Assembly (NCBI RefSeq): GCF_000003605.2
Contig: NW_003112475.1
Coordinates: 34,898 to 82,619 of the forward strand
Length of the DNA: 47,722 bases
Source: Saccoglossus kowalevskii
Lineage: Eukaryota > Hemichordata > Enteropneusta > Harrimaniidae
Direction: 5' to 3'
Below the pieces are notes generated by a model. The model did no database searches, was not told the origin of the DNA, and worked only from the letters and a program-made list of their open reading frames with translations. Of this stretch, positions 38,048-47,722 are shown in pieces. Numbering within the stretch: the stretch's first letter is position 1; the number at the start of each line of letters is the position of its first letter. The translations under genes and the position numbers were made by a program.

Positions 38048-39271
38048 ATATATCATATATACTGTTTTCCTATTGTGTACTGGACATTTAGATGTATGTA
38101 GAATTGACCATATCATATATACTGTTTTCCTATTGTGTACTGGACATTTAGATGTATGTAGAATTGACCATATCATATATACTGTTTTCATATTGTGTAT
38201 TGTACATTTAGTTGTATGTAGAATTGACCATATCATATATACTGTTTTCATATTGTGTATTTTACATTTAGTTGTATGTAGAATTGACCATATCATATAT
38301 ACTGTTTTCATATTGTGTATTGTACATTTAGATGTATGTAGAATTGACCATATCATATATACTGTTTTCCTATTGTGTACTGAGCATTTAGATGTATGTA
38401 GAATTGACCATATCATATATACTGTTTTCATATTGTGTATTGTACATTTAGTTGTATGTAGAATTGATCATATCATATACACTGTTTTCCTATTGTGTAT
38501 TGTACATTTAGTTGTATGTAGAATTGACCATATCATATATACTGTTTTCCTATTGTGTACTGAGCATTTAGATGTATGTAGAATTGACCATATCATATAT
38601 ACTGTTTTTCTATTGTGTATTGTACATTTAGTTGTATGTAGAATTGACCATATCATATATACTGTTTTCATATTGTGTATTTTACATTTAGTTGTATGTA
38701 GAATTGACCATATCATATATACTGTTTTCAAATTGTATATTGTACATTTAGTTGTATGTAGAATTGACCATATCATATATACTGTTTTCATATTGTGTAT
38801 TTTACATTTAGTTGTATGTAGAATTGACCATATCATATATACTGTTTTCAAATTGTATATTGTACATTTAGTTGTATGTAGAATTGACCATATCATATAT
38901 ACTGTTTTCAAATTGTATACTGGACATTTAGTTGTATGTAGAATTGACCATATCATATATACTGTTTTCATATTGTGTATTGTACATTTAGATGTATGTA
39001 GAATTGACCATATCATATATACTGTTTTCCTATTGTGTACTGGATATTTAGTTGTATGTAGAATTGACCATATCATATATACTGTTTTCATATTGTGTAC
39101 TGGACATTTAGATGTATGTAGAATTGACCATATCATATATACTGTTTTCATATTGTGTATTTTACATTTAGTTGTATGTAGAATTGACCATATCATATAT
39201 ACTGTTTTCCTATTGTGTACTGGACATTTAGTTGTATGTAGAATTGATCATATCATATATACTGTTTTCAG
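38048..39271. repeat. 60-bp minisatellite, about 20 units in strict register
   Basis: Every unit is exactly 60 bp and contains gaccatatcatatatactg. Linked variants (cctattgtgtactgga..gatg, atattgtgtattgta..gttg, atattgtgtatttta..gttg, aaattgtatattgta..gttg) define four or five subtypes. The pair bearing tttta then aaattgtata occurs twice in succession (38641-38760 and 38761-38880), which suggests a dimer amplification. The 402-aa plus frame and the 242-aa minus frame result from the 60-base period. Confidence 0.98.
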
Positions 39272-39659
39272 CCATCTGTAAACAGCCGAGAAATGCTTAA
39301 TTTTGATGATTATTCAGTAAAAAAATCTTGAATCGTAAAACAAATTGATGTGCATATGTATAATATCATATATGATGTATGTGTGAAGTTTGATTGTGAT
39401 TGGTCTAGGCATTTCTAAGATACAGGTCAGGACGCACGCACGCACACAGGCAAGGAAACACGGACGCACGGAGGTTAAAACGTAAGTCTCCTTTTTCGGG
39501 CTGCGTCCGAAAAATAAGAAAACAAACGTCTTTTACAGATTTTACAGATTGACCACTGGAATGTGATACGTCACAGATAAGCCTTTAACATGTGATGACA
39601 GAAATAATCAATATAAGATACAATACAATTAGTACAATGTTTATTGGGTAAATATTTAA

Positions 39660-40145
39660 CAAAATTGTTGGTCCTTATTTCATTCTTCTAAATGAGATTG
39701 AATTCAGTCAATTCGTGAAAGGGCTTTCTATAGAGGACAAATGATTTGAAACCGAGATCATCTGCCGTATTTTGTCATCATTTCATTTTCATCTGACATG
39801 GAAATGTTTGAATGTTGAGATAAGACGCTCTCTTAAAAAGCCGTGACTTAGAAGCTTGGAAGATGATTTCATATCCAGTGCTGGTATATCGAACAATCTG
39901 GGGGTATATATTCACCATATGCATGAGTATAAAGATTAGAAATATTGTTGACGGTGAAGTCAAAGTCATCTTCTTTTTCAGTCTAGTACAAGGTGACCCT
40001 CAAAGTCAAATTCAAGGAAATCAAGAATACTAGGCAGAAGAACTTGATTCTGTAGTTTCTTGAGGTGGATAAATCATAGAAAGACAATTATTGTTGGAAG
40101 GATTGTTGATGGAAAGTACATCATCAATATACCTGAAGGTGAAAT
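39660..40145 (-). pseudogene. Decayed YIDD-type reverse transcriptase fragment
   Basis: The minus strand encodes TFRYIDDVLSINNP at 40140-40099, with YIDD at 40131-40120, the catalytic RT box. It continues through IYPPQETTESSSSA, then, across stops and frameshifts, EFDFEGHL, HAYGEYI and PQIVRYTSTGYE down to about 39860. This motif order matches a reverse transcriptase group common in invertebrate genomes; I think of Penelope-like elements but cannot fix the clade. The 5' part of the RT is missing, and a family A element begins at 40231. The 63-aa minus frame at 39778-39969 is part of this remnant. Confidence 0.7.
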
Positions 40146-40230
40146 GGAATGATGTTAGATTGATCAATGACCGGTATCAACACATAATGCAAGTTGCTGG
40201 AGGTAACATTGCGAGCCATAAACAAATCAT

Positions 40231-40668
40231 TAGCTCCGCTTTCTTAGAAAATGACAGAGCGAAGCTGTACATATATGTGATCGTCCGTCGTCATCTGACG
40301 TCAGTCCATTCGTCGTCGTCCATCAACAATTATATTTCTGACTTCTTATTCTACAAGCTCAATTGCTTTGATACTTGGCATGTAGGTAATTTGAGTGGAT
40401 CTCTTTCTGATTTATTCATTTTGTGACGATATATTCAATTCTCTATTTTAGGCGAATATTTTTGCCATTTGTGGTACAAAATGCAATTTTCGACTTCTTG
40501 ATTACTATCAGCTCAATTGCTTTGATACTTGATACATCATGGGTGGCCTTTGTCGAATTTATGTTTTTGTAATGTTATCTTCAGTTCTCTATTTCTAGCA
40601 AATATTTTCATCACTTTTGGTCAAAAATTGTATTGTTGACTTTTTGCTCTATTAGAGAAGTTCCTTGT
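40231..40668 (-). mobile_element. Family A-related element, inverted and truncated (copy 3)
   Basis: Read on the minus strand it resembles family A: two internal units about 154 bp apart (caattgctttgatactt on the plus strand at about 40360 and 40514), a GAC-like stretch near 40290-40320 and an end hairpin between 40232 and 40265 with one mismatch. No matching inverted repeat is seen at the 40668 side. The open frame at 40091-40426 is repeat-derived. It sits next to the decayed reverse transcriptase at 39.7-40.1 kb. Confidence 0.6.
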
Positions 40669-41174
40669 GTCAGATTAGGGAAACACCCAAGAGGGGGGGG
40701 GGGCAAAGGGATGGGGTTGCTGGTACAAGTTACAGGAAATAAAAACGGCATTTTATTTTTTTACAAGAAATAAAGTGAAAGTTCTTTTTATGTTAAAAAA
40801 TAGGTTTTTACACTTTACAAATAAAGCAAATTCCTAATTACATTTTTATAATATTTTTGATAATTTGAGTTTAAGAATCAAAATTGGGAATTGTGAACGA
40901 ATTACAACATTTAATTTAGAAAATGCTTTATATTTTTCAAAAAATAATATCTTTGTACAAATTACGGATGAATAAAATAGCTGATTACATTTTACACCTT
41001 GCCCATGCCGACAAACTTGTGTTTTTTATTCATTTAAATTACATTATTACGAAAATAAAAAAATCAATTGATTACAGCTTAGAAAAAAAACCTTGCTGAC
41101 CCTCACCCAAGGCTCTGCAGAGTTATTTCGGCCACTTGTATAGATGTAACAAAGTAAAATGGACGTCCGCTTAC

Positions 41175-41349
41175 AGACATCTTTTTGAACAGTTGATAAC
41201 AAAACTCAATTCCCTTGTCAAACCATAAAACATAATCAGGCAATCCAATGTTCAAAACGACTGAAAGACTCCGAATTGCATGGTGAATTTTAGTGAGTAG
41301 AAGATCTATCAAACATGAATGTTCAGAGTAGATCCTTATAGATATTGGT
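41175..41349 (-). CDS. Candidate internal exon, unassigned
   Basis: On the minus strand a pyrimidine-rich acceptor (TTTTTTTTAACACTGCCCAG) is followed by one base and 58 open codons, then the donor T|GTAAGC at 41173-41174. The peptide starts PISIRIYSEHSCLIDLLLTK and includes LPDYVLWFDKGIEF. The frame stays open to a stop at 41103-41105, so the region could instead be one unspliced frame or the edge of a decayed element. It is mixed in composition and not repetitive, which favours coding, but no family was recognised. The strand agrees with both firm genes of the window. It is close to repeats at 40.2-40.7 and 41.5 kb. Confidence 0.28.
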
Positions 41350-41529
41350 CTGGGCAGTGTTAAAAAAAATGGTTTGACAGTGTGAACCTTCGAAACAACC
41401 AATTTGTCATCATGAATTTGTTCTTGAATCATATGCAAGGAGCAGATACACATGCTGTTTTACTTGGTCGAAAAAAAAGTTTGGATAAAAACTGTGTTAT
41501 TGTAACCACAACCAGTCTCTCGGCTGAGA

Positions 41530-41887
41530 TAGCTTCGCAGTTAGCAATACACATTTCAATTGAAGAATTGAAGATATCATCACGAAATGAACAAATCTGA
41601 GAGGTTCACCTGAGGTACATATATGTGTAATATCAATCCAATCAGACAAGCAGTTTTTAACAAGTCAAAAATATCACTTTTACCAAAAATGATAGAAATA
41701 TTCATCAAAATTAGAGAATTAAAGATATCATGAAATGAACAAATCTGAAATCCACCGAGGTACCTATATATATAATATTAAAACAATCAGTCTTGTAGTT
41801 TTCAATAAGTAGTCAACAAAGCAAAAAATTGACAGACGACAACGGACAATCACTCATATGATAAGCTTCGCTCGTCAACAGCGAAGC
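41530..41887 (+). mobile_element. Family A element, copy 2
   Basis: This has the same layout as 366-939: a tagcttcgcagtt start, two internal units of about 151 bp (agatatcat at 41572 and 41723), a short GAC-like stretch, then cactcatatgataagc and a terminal hairpin gcttcgct/agcgaagc. It has one unit fewer than copy 1. Confidence 0.7.
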
Positions 41888-43998
41888 AAAAAAAAACATT
41901 TGCTCTCAATAGGTTTTGACCTTGGCATTTTTACTCACAAATGAGGCACTTATCAGAAAATCTAAAGGCGATACTTATCATAATGGAACTTGAAAACAAG
42001 TGATCCTCATGAAATATTGGGTATCTGCCACAAGCAAAACTATTGTTTATTGTTTATACCATATAGACGACAACAATGTACAATAACTCATATTTAAGGT
42101 ATATAAGTACCGTAGTCAATTTAGAAAATATCTTAGAATTTCAAGGTAAATGATCTAGCAGTAAATGTTATATGCAATCACACAAGAACTACACTTTGTT
42201 ATAGTAATAAAATATGGACCAACTCATAGCAGTAACACAAGCACACATAATCAACACAGAAATCAATGCAGAAGATTTCACCTCATATTTTTAATTCTAA
42301 TCCAGCAACATTTTGACAGTTTTGATATGTGATTAAGATTGAATAAACCCAATAGATAGAGCACCAAAAAGTCATATACAGAAAGTTGATATATAAACTA
42401 GCACCTGTTTCATGTAAGACAGCCCAATACACTTCAGTCAACAAGCCCATGTTTTATCTTATATATCTATATAAAGCAGCCAAAACCCACTGAAATGCTC
42501 AGATTGGCTCAGCTGGTAAAATTTACATTCTGTAAAGTACTCGCGCATTAATTAGAGGACCAATTTAAATGCAATCAGATTAATTTTTAACATACATGGG
42601 TTTGTTGATAAGTGTAATATAACAATAAACTAAAACAAATTAATAGTTTATATTTGAAAAGTTTCACCAGCGGATTTTTCCAAACTGAAAATTGTTACGT
42701 TTACTATTGTCAAACAATTTTGCCCATTTGTATGCATTTTACTTTGGTTTGACCAAAATAGACAATTTTCCATTTGCTACAGATTGAATTTTGTTTTTTA
42801 AATGTACCGGTAGTTAAAATTGTGTTTTGTGAAAAGTGACAAGAGTTGAACAGTCAAGAGATGTTCTCAAATTGACAATGTTCACCAAAAAAAAATCGAA
42901 AGCTATTGGTGTTTCATGTAGCCATCCCCTTCCCACTTTACATAAAAGTAGGATAACATTAAATGTGTCATGGGTCATCATTTTAATGAGCAAGTTTTAT
43001 ATTACATTGTTGTTCATTCTTTGATGCGACAAGGACCATCACAATGATAACAGTAAAAAACGTCTAACATTGATTTGTTTATTGAATGCAATGACACATG
43101 AAAATGAAACAATTCTTTTAACCCCCAACCAAATGTAATATTTTTCATTTGTTGGAAACAAACATGTACTGAAATATTATCACACAGTGGGTTGCACTGG
43201 TATAATGCAATGTGTAATAATGAGCGCTGTGAATATATTTACAAAATAAATATAATCAAAATGTCAACCATATCATTACTGTTTGTAGAAGAGAACAGGT
43301 TTATGATATCTATGTAGCAGTGGAGATTCATCATGCTATTGAACACAGCAGCAGGACAGCAAAGTAATTATTATAAATTCATTGTCATTTCAAACAAAAT
43401 GGATATAATAATACAGGTACCAGCCTGCTTATCATAATAGACCACTTTAATACCAAGGTCAATCTTTCTCACCTTTCACAAACCAAAACCGCATAATTTG
43501 TTTCCAAAATCTCTTTTTGAGAACTGTATGGGAAAATTGGCCAATTAGTTCCAAAATTTAAAAAAAAAATACATTAAAGTGTACAAAAATGTTGTGCAAA
43601 AAATAATATGGGCTAACAGGGTTAACTTCGGCAAGGGACATATTATTATGATTATGTGAATCTGGGAAAATTATGTACCAGTGAACATTTGAGTTGATAT
43701 TTTGGCAAAAATTCATTCTGAAAAATACTTCCGTGGAGCAAGAGATTGAGATTGACATTGAGTGAGATATATAATGAGCGTATTTTGGCAATCTGTGGCT
43801 GTATGCTAATACATACATGAAATACCCAGTCATGTGTGACATGATATCAGAATCTCTTCATATGAATCGTAATAGTTCAATTTAACAGCTGAACATTTTA
43901 CTGTCGTGCAAAGTTCATAGGATAACATGTTCAACAGTTTTAATTGCCATGGAAACATGATGATTTGTGTTTTGTTATTAATATATATTTCACATCAA
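41888..43998. other. Non-coding stretch
   Basis: This is AT-rich; short frames at 42836-43024 and 43558-43842 have no family features. An X-box-like motif attgccatggaaac lies at 43943-43956. Confidence 0.45.
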
Positions 43999-44001
43999 AT
44001 A

Positions 44002-44209
44002 CTGTACAATACTTTATTTTCGCTTGGAATTTATTTTCGGTATTTTCGCGGAAGGGATGATTCTGTGAAAATAAAATCTAGCGAATATACCGTTTTTTCC
44101 TATATTTCACATTCAACTAATCAAAATCAGTGAAAATAAATTCCATACAAAACATCCAAAAAGCCCTTTCAGCGAATATTGATTCCAGCGAAAATAAAGT
44201 ATTTCACAG
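44002..44209 (+). mobile_element. Family B MITE, TA-flanked
   Basis: This is 208 bp with terminal inverted repeats of about 24 bp (atactttattttcgct and its complement) and TA on both sides. It is about the same length as the copies at 8799-9004 and 45538-45746 and clearly the same family. The plus frames at 43927-44133 partly read through it and are not genes. Confidence 0.85.
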
Positions 44210-45535
44210 TATTCCATTTTCTCTTTTCATATAATAATGTTTCCATAAGCCTGGATGGGTGGTTTGGTGGGTGGGTGTGTAATAGCATTTATTTTTTTAA
44301 GCAACCGATTACGGTTACGTAGCCGAACATTTGCCACATATTGAACACGCGTGTCATACTCCAGAATGACGGTAGTTTTTTCAGTATTAATTTTTGGTTT
44401 AGAAGACAAATAAATACAAAACATGATCAAATAATGTTCACGACCTGCCTCGTTATGTACTGTACAAGTATTCAACCCTTTGTGCACTTTTTTTTCAACC
44501 AAATTTCAGTGCAATGTTTTGTAAATTTTTATGTATTTTTTTTTATATTTTAGACCACATAGGCATAATTTTCTATTGGCTGTGTGTCTTGACCAAATGT
44601 TGGTAAAAATGTGGAGAATATTTGGGTTTTAAAATTGTGAATGGTGATAGAAGTTGATTTTTGTGCTCAAAGGTTTAAATTATGTTACACACTAAAACAT
44701 GTGTAGGCAATATTATTGACAAATTAGCCTCTATTTGCTTTGAAGAAACACCAAACATGCATTCAAAACATTCTTTTTTGTCCAACTTATTGATGTCTGA
44801 AGCTAATTAATACTGTGGTAGTGAAGAATATCCAGAGTAAGTGTGACCAAAATATTACAATAAATGTAAAAATTCATAGATCTAATCATGCTTGATTTTA
44901 TGTTAGAATTCAAAACACCTAGGGGCAAAGTAAACTTAAAATATGGATGGATAGTATAGCTCCCAATATAGGAATGGAAACAGAAATATAACTTCTTTTT
45001 TAATGGATGGGATTCAAAATACAGTCATCATTTCAGATTACAAATGATAATGGTATTTATTTGAAATCTGAATGATTGTAAAGGTGTCACCTTCATTTTA
45101 TGAACACAATGCTACAATGCCAAGTAACTATGAATAAATATAGCATTAAATACACATAACTTGAAACCAAATCCAAATACAGTCTATTGACCTACTTATA
45201 ATAGCATGATGTTAACTGCATAACATTAACAGTGTGTTCTCTAAGCCATTTCCATAAATTATGCGATGTTATGATGAGAGGGCACACTGACAATTCAACA
45301 TTTCAACACTAGAGGGCAGTGTAATTAGAATGGTGAGGGTACACTGCTTTTGTGAATCATTTCCATAAGGGATAATCTTAAATTGAAATCATTCAGGGAT
45401 GGATATATATATATAGAAATTTGGATACTGTTAAGTAGGTAGGCCAAGATGAAAAGGGGGAAAAGCAAATTGTAGAAATTAACCATGTATAACCTTGTAA
45501 ATGAAAAAGAAAATAATATATGCATAAAAGACTAC
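44210..45535. other. Non-coding stretch between two family B MITEs
   Basis: It holds a CTCF-like cactagagggcagtg at 45307-45321 and a short (AT)n at about 45402-45413. No exon is seen. Confidence 0.45.
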
Positions 45536-45537
45536 TA

Positions 45538-45746
45538 CTGTAGAATACTTTATTTTCGCTCGGAATTTATTTTCGCTATTTTCGCTGAAGGGATGATTCC
45601 GTGAAAATAAAATCCAGCGAATATACTTTTTTTCCTATATTTCATATTTCAACTCATCAAAAATCAGTGAAAATAAATTCCATACAAAACACCCAAAAAG
45701 CCTTTTCAGCGAAAATTAATTCTAGCGAAAATAAAGTATTCCACAG
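45538..45746 (+). mobile_element. Family B MITE, TA-flanked
   Basis: This is 209 bp flanked by TA at 45536-45537 and 45747-45748. It starts ctgtagaatactttatttt and ends in the complementary aaaataaagtattccacag. It is very similar along its length to 44002-44209, 1.5 kb away, so the two are relatively young or one copied locally. Confidence 0.85.
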
Positions 45747-45999
45747 TATCTATAATTGCTCCTCCTATAATTGCATGGACTAAAAAAATTGTAAATATTC
45801 AACACATAGCTACTCACAGATGTTCAGACCCAAATGTGAATTTATCCCTGTATCTGGAAATATGCTAACAGAAATTAGATAGCCAATAATTAATTACATT
45901 GGGAAACGATTTACCATTATATTAAATTATTTATAATATTATATTTTTCAGTAAATAAACTATGGTAAAGGAGGAAAGAACTAGGATTTTTGTTTTCAT

Positions 46000-46262
46000 C
46001 GAAAAGCAAATTATATGTCAAGAAAATATTTATTACACAAGCACATACCTGTCTTAAAAGCCTCAGAGTTGTGCATCTACAAGTATTAAAAGTCACCAAG
46101 TATTTCAAGAAAATGGTGTATACGTAACAATTTGAATATAAGTGTAAATCACCGATTAGCATAAAGCCCCCTAAGCCAGTAAAAAAACACAAATGCCTGG
46201 CAGTGAAAGAAACTAAACACCTTGAACAGTAGGAATAAAGCTGTAAATGTGAATTGTATTTT
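46000..46262 (-). other. Probable 3' UTR with poly(A) signal
   Basis: The DNA after the TAA at 46263-46265 is AT-rich and non-repetitive. On the minus strand it holds an AATAAA at 46034-46029, about 230 nt after the stop, which could be the cleavage signal of the gene above. The minus-strand open frame at 45917-46333 overlapping here is taken to be chance. Confidence 0.4.
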
Positions 46263-46416
46263 TTACAAATCTTGAATATTTGGTAGATTAGGTGTTGTAG
46301 CAGGTGATTTCCAGCCAGGACTTGATGGCACACTACCCACCGATGAACTATAGAGTGAATTAACAGGACTACTAGCGCATGTACGACTCAACTCTTTGAC
46401 TTGCTCGTCTACATGC
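46263..46416 (-). CDS. Last coding exon of an unidentified minus-strand gene
   Basis: A strong acceptor (TTTTTTTGTTCTTACACAG) at 46417-46418 opens a frame that starts with the third base of a split codon, then 50 codons and TAA. The peptide begins HVDEQVKELSRTCASSPVNS, continues with LYSSSVGSVPSSPGWKSPAT and ends TPNLPNIQDL. It is rich in Ser and Pro with several SP/TP dipeptides, as in the disordered phosphorylatable tail of a signalling or scaffold protein; the first ten residues could end a helix or coiled coil. I do not recognise the family. It reads as real because splice site, frame, composition and stop agree and the sequence is not repetitive. Upstream exons must lie beyond 47722 or be hidden in the intron that carries the 21-bp array. 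Confidence 0.8.
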
Positions 46417-46728
46417 CTGTGTAAGAACAAAAAAAGGAATATAGTGACATACAATAAAAAACAATTAATTTGCATTTAGAAATTCTATTTATGTAATAAA
46501 TTCCATATAACTGAAATTACTAATTCAAAGGCAAATAAATGAGTACATGTTTAGGGAACATCTCATTTGTTTACAATACAGTTATATCATGCGGTATTAA
46601 AAGTAACAGACTAGAAATGTCTTTTCATTATTAAGACAGATGCAATGAGTGAAACATGCATGGTAGCCATAGCACCAATATAATACCAAGAACAAGCGTC
46701 CCCTCTAATGCACATTTGCATGTAACTT

Positions 46729-47722
46729 GTTCAGTGACCACAAACTTGCTCAGTGACCTAACAAACTTGCTCAGTGACCTCACAAACTTGCTCAGTGGCC
46801 TCACCAACTTGCTCAGTACCTAACAAACTTGCTCAGTGACCTCACCAACTTGCTCAGTGACCTCACAAACTTGCTCAGTGACCTCACAAACTTGCTCAGT
46901 GACCTCACAAACTTGCTCAGTGACCTCACAAACTTGTTCAGTGACCTCACCAACTTGTTCAGTGACCTCACCAACTTGCTCAGACCTCACAAACTTGTTC
47001 AGTGACCTCACAAACTTGTTCAGTGACCTCACAAACTTGCTCAGTGACCTCAAAAACTTGCTCAGCGACCTAACAAACTTGCTCAGCGACCTCACAAACT
47101 TGCTCAGCGACCTCACCAACTTGCTCAGTGACCTCACCAACTTGCTCAGCGACCTCACCAACTTGCTCAGCGACCTCACCAACTTGCTCAGCGACCTCAC
47201 AAACTTGCTCAGCGACCTCACAAACTTGCTCAGTGACCTCACCAACTTGCTCAGTGACCTCACCAACTTGCTCAGTGACCTCACCAACTTGCTCAGCGAC
47301 CTCACCAACTTGCTCAGCGACCTAACAAACTTGCTCAGTGACCTCACAAACTTGCTCAGTGACCTCACAAATTTGATCAGTGACCTCACAAATTTGATCA
47401 GCGACCTCACAAACTTGCTCAGTGACCTCACAAACTTGCTCAGTGACCTCACAAACTTGCTCAGTAACCTAACCAACTTGCTCAGTAACCTAACCAACTT
47501 GCTCAGTAACCTAACAAACTTGCTCAGTAACCTAACAAACTTGCTCAGTAACCTAACAAACTTGCTCAGTGACCTAACAAACTTGCTCAGTGACTTCACA
47601 AACTTGCTCAGTGATCTCACAAATTTGCTCAGAGACCTCACAAACTTGTTCAGTGACCTCACAAACTTGTTCAGTGACCTCACAAACTTGCTCAGTGACC
47701 TCACCAACTTGCTCAGCGACCT
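46729..47722. repeat. 21-bp minisatellite, about 47 units, running off the window
   Basis: The unit is close to cttgctcagtgacctcacaa plus one base. Variants alternate gtgacct/gcgacct and acaaac/accaac. It lies in the intron upstream of the terminal exon at 46263-46416. The 295-aa minus frame is a seven-residue reflection of the array (FVRSLSK) and not a protein. The true length is unknown. Confidence 0.97.

Noticed and set aside
38073-39281. 402-codon plus frame and 242/145-codon minus frames
   Set aside because: The 60-bp array has a codon-multiple period without stops; both strands are open, as expected of a minisatellite.
46820-47707. 295-codon minus frame
   Set aside because: It is the 21-bp minisatellite read in frame (seven-residue repeat), with no non-repeat part.

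Overview
The window is AT-rich animal nuclear DNA with short spliced exons, canonical GT-AG splice sites, miniature transposons, decayed retroelements, many minisatellites and one 117-base run of N. This fits a draft assembly of an invertebrate, and the dispersed repeats have the look of marine invertebrate genomes. I cannot name the phylum from the sequence alone.

Only one gene is recognised with confidence. The first three coding exons of a GRK2/3-type (beta-adrenergic receptor kinase) G-protein-coupled receptor kinase lie on the minus strand at 26382-25496. They encode residues 1-88, the N-terminal helix and the start of the RGS-homology domain. No later GRK exon could be found down to base 1, so intron 3 appears to exceed 25 kb and to host most repeats in the left half. 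A CpG-richer segment with CCAAT boxes and a CRE lies just upstream of the start codon. A second minus-strand gene ends in the window: its last coding exon is at 46263-46416, and the gene runs off the right edge. Its family was not recognised.

Layout. 0.4-0.9 kb: an element with internal 158-bp repeats and AGCTCCGCT ends, related to copies at 40.2 and 41.5 kb. 3-6 kb: nested and simple MITEs plus a 96-bp duplication. 8.8 kb: a TA-flanked MITE with sister copies at 44.0 and 45.5 kb. 11-11.6 kb: a 46-bp minisatellite containing a tRNA T-arm/B-box-like hairpin, broken by the N gap. 12.8 kb: a 33-bp array. 16.6-18.2 kb: a 40-bp array. 22.9 kb: a tRNA-derived SINE. 25.5-26.8 kb: GRK exons 1-3 and promoter. 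27.2-28.2 kb: a 57-bp array in a 599-bp higher-order duplication. 29.9-30.3 kb: a 26-bp array of inverted CCAAT boxes. 32.8-33.9 kb: decayed LINE reverse transcriptase. 38.0-39.3 kb: a 60-bp array of about 20 units. 39.7-40.1 kb: a decayed YIDD reverse transcriptase. 46.7 kb to the end: a 21-bp array.

Most long open frames here are minisatellites whose period is a multiple of three and are not proteins. No new multi-gene system was seen. The main oddities are the number of different minisatellites carrying transcription-factor-like or Pol III-like motifs, the excess of RFX X-box palindromes, and a run of same-frame minus-strand open stretches at 33.7-37.4 kb.
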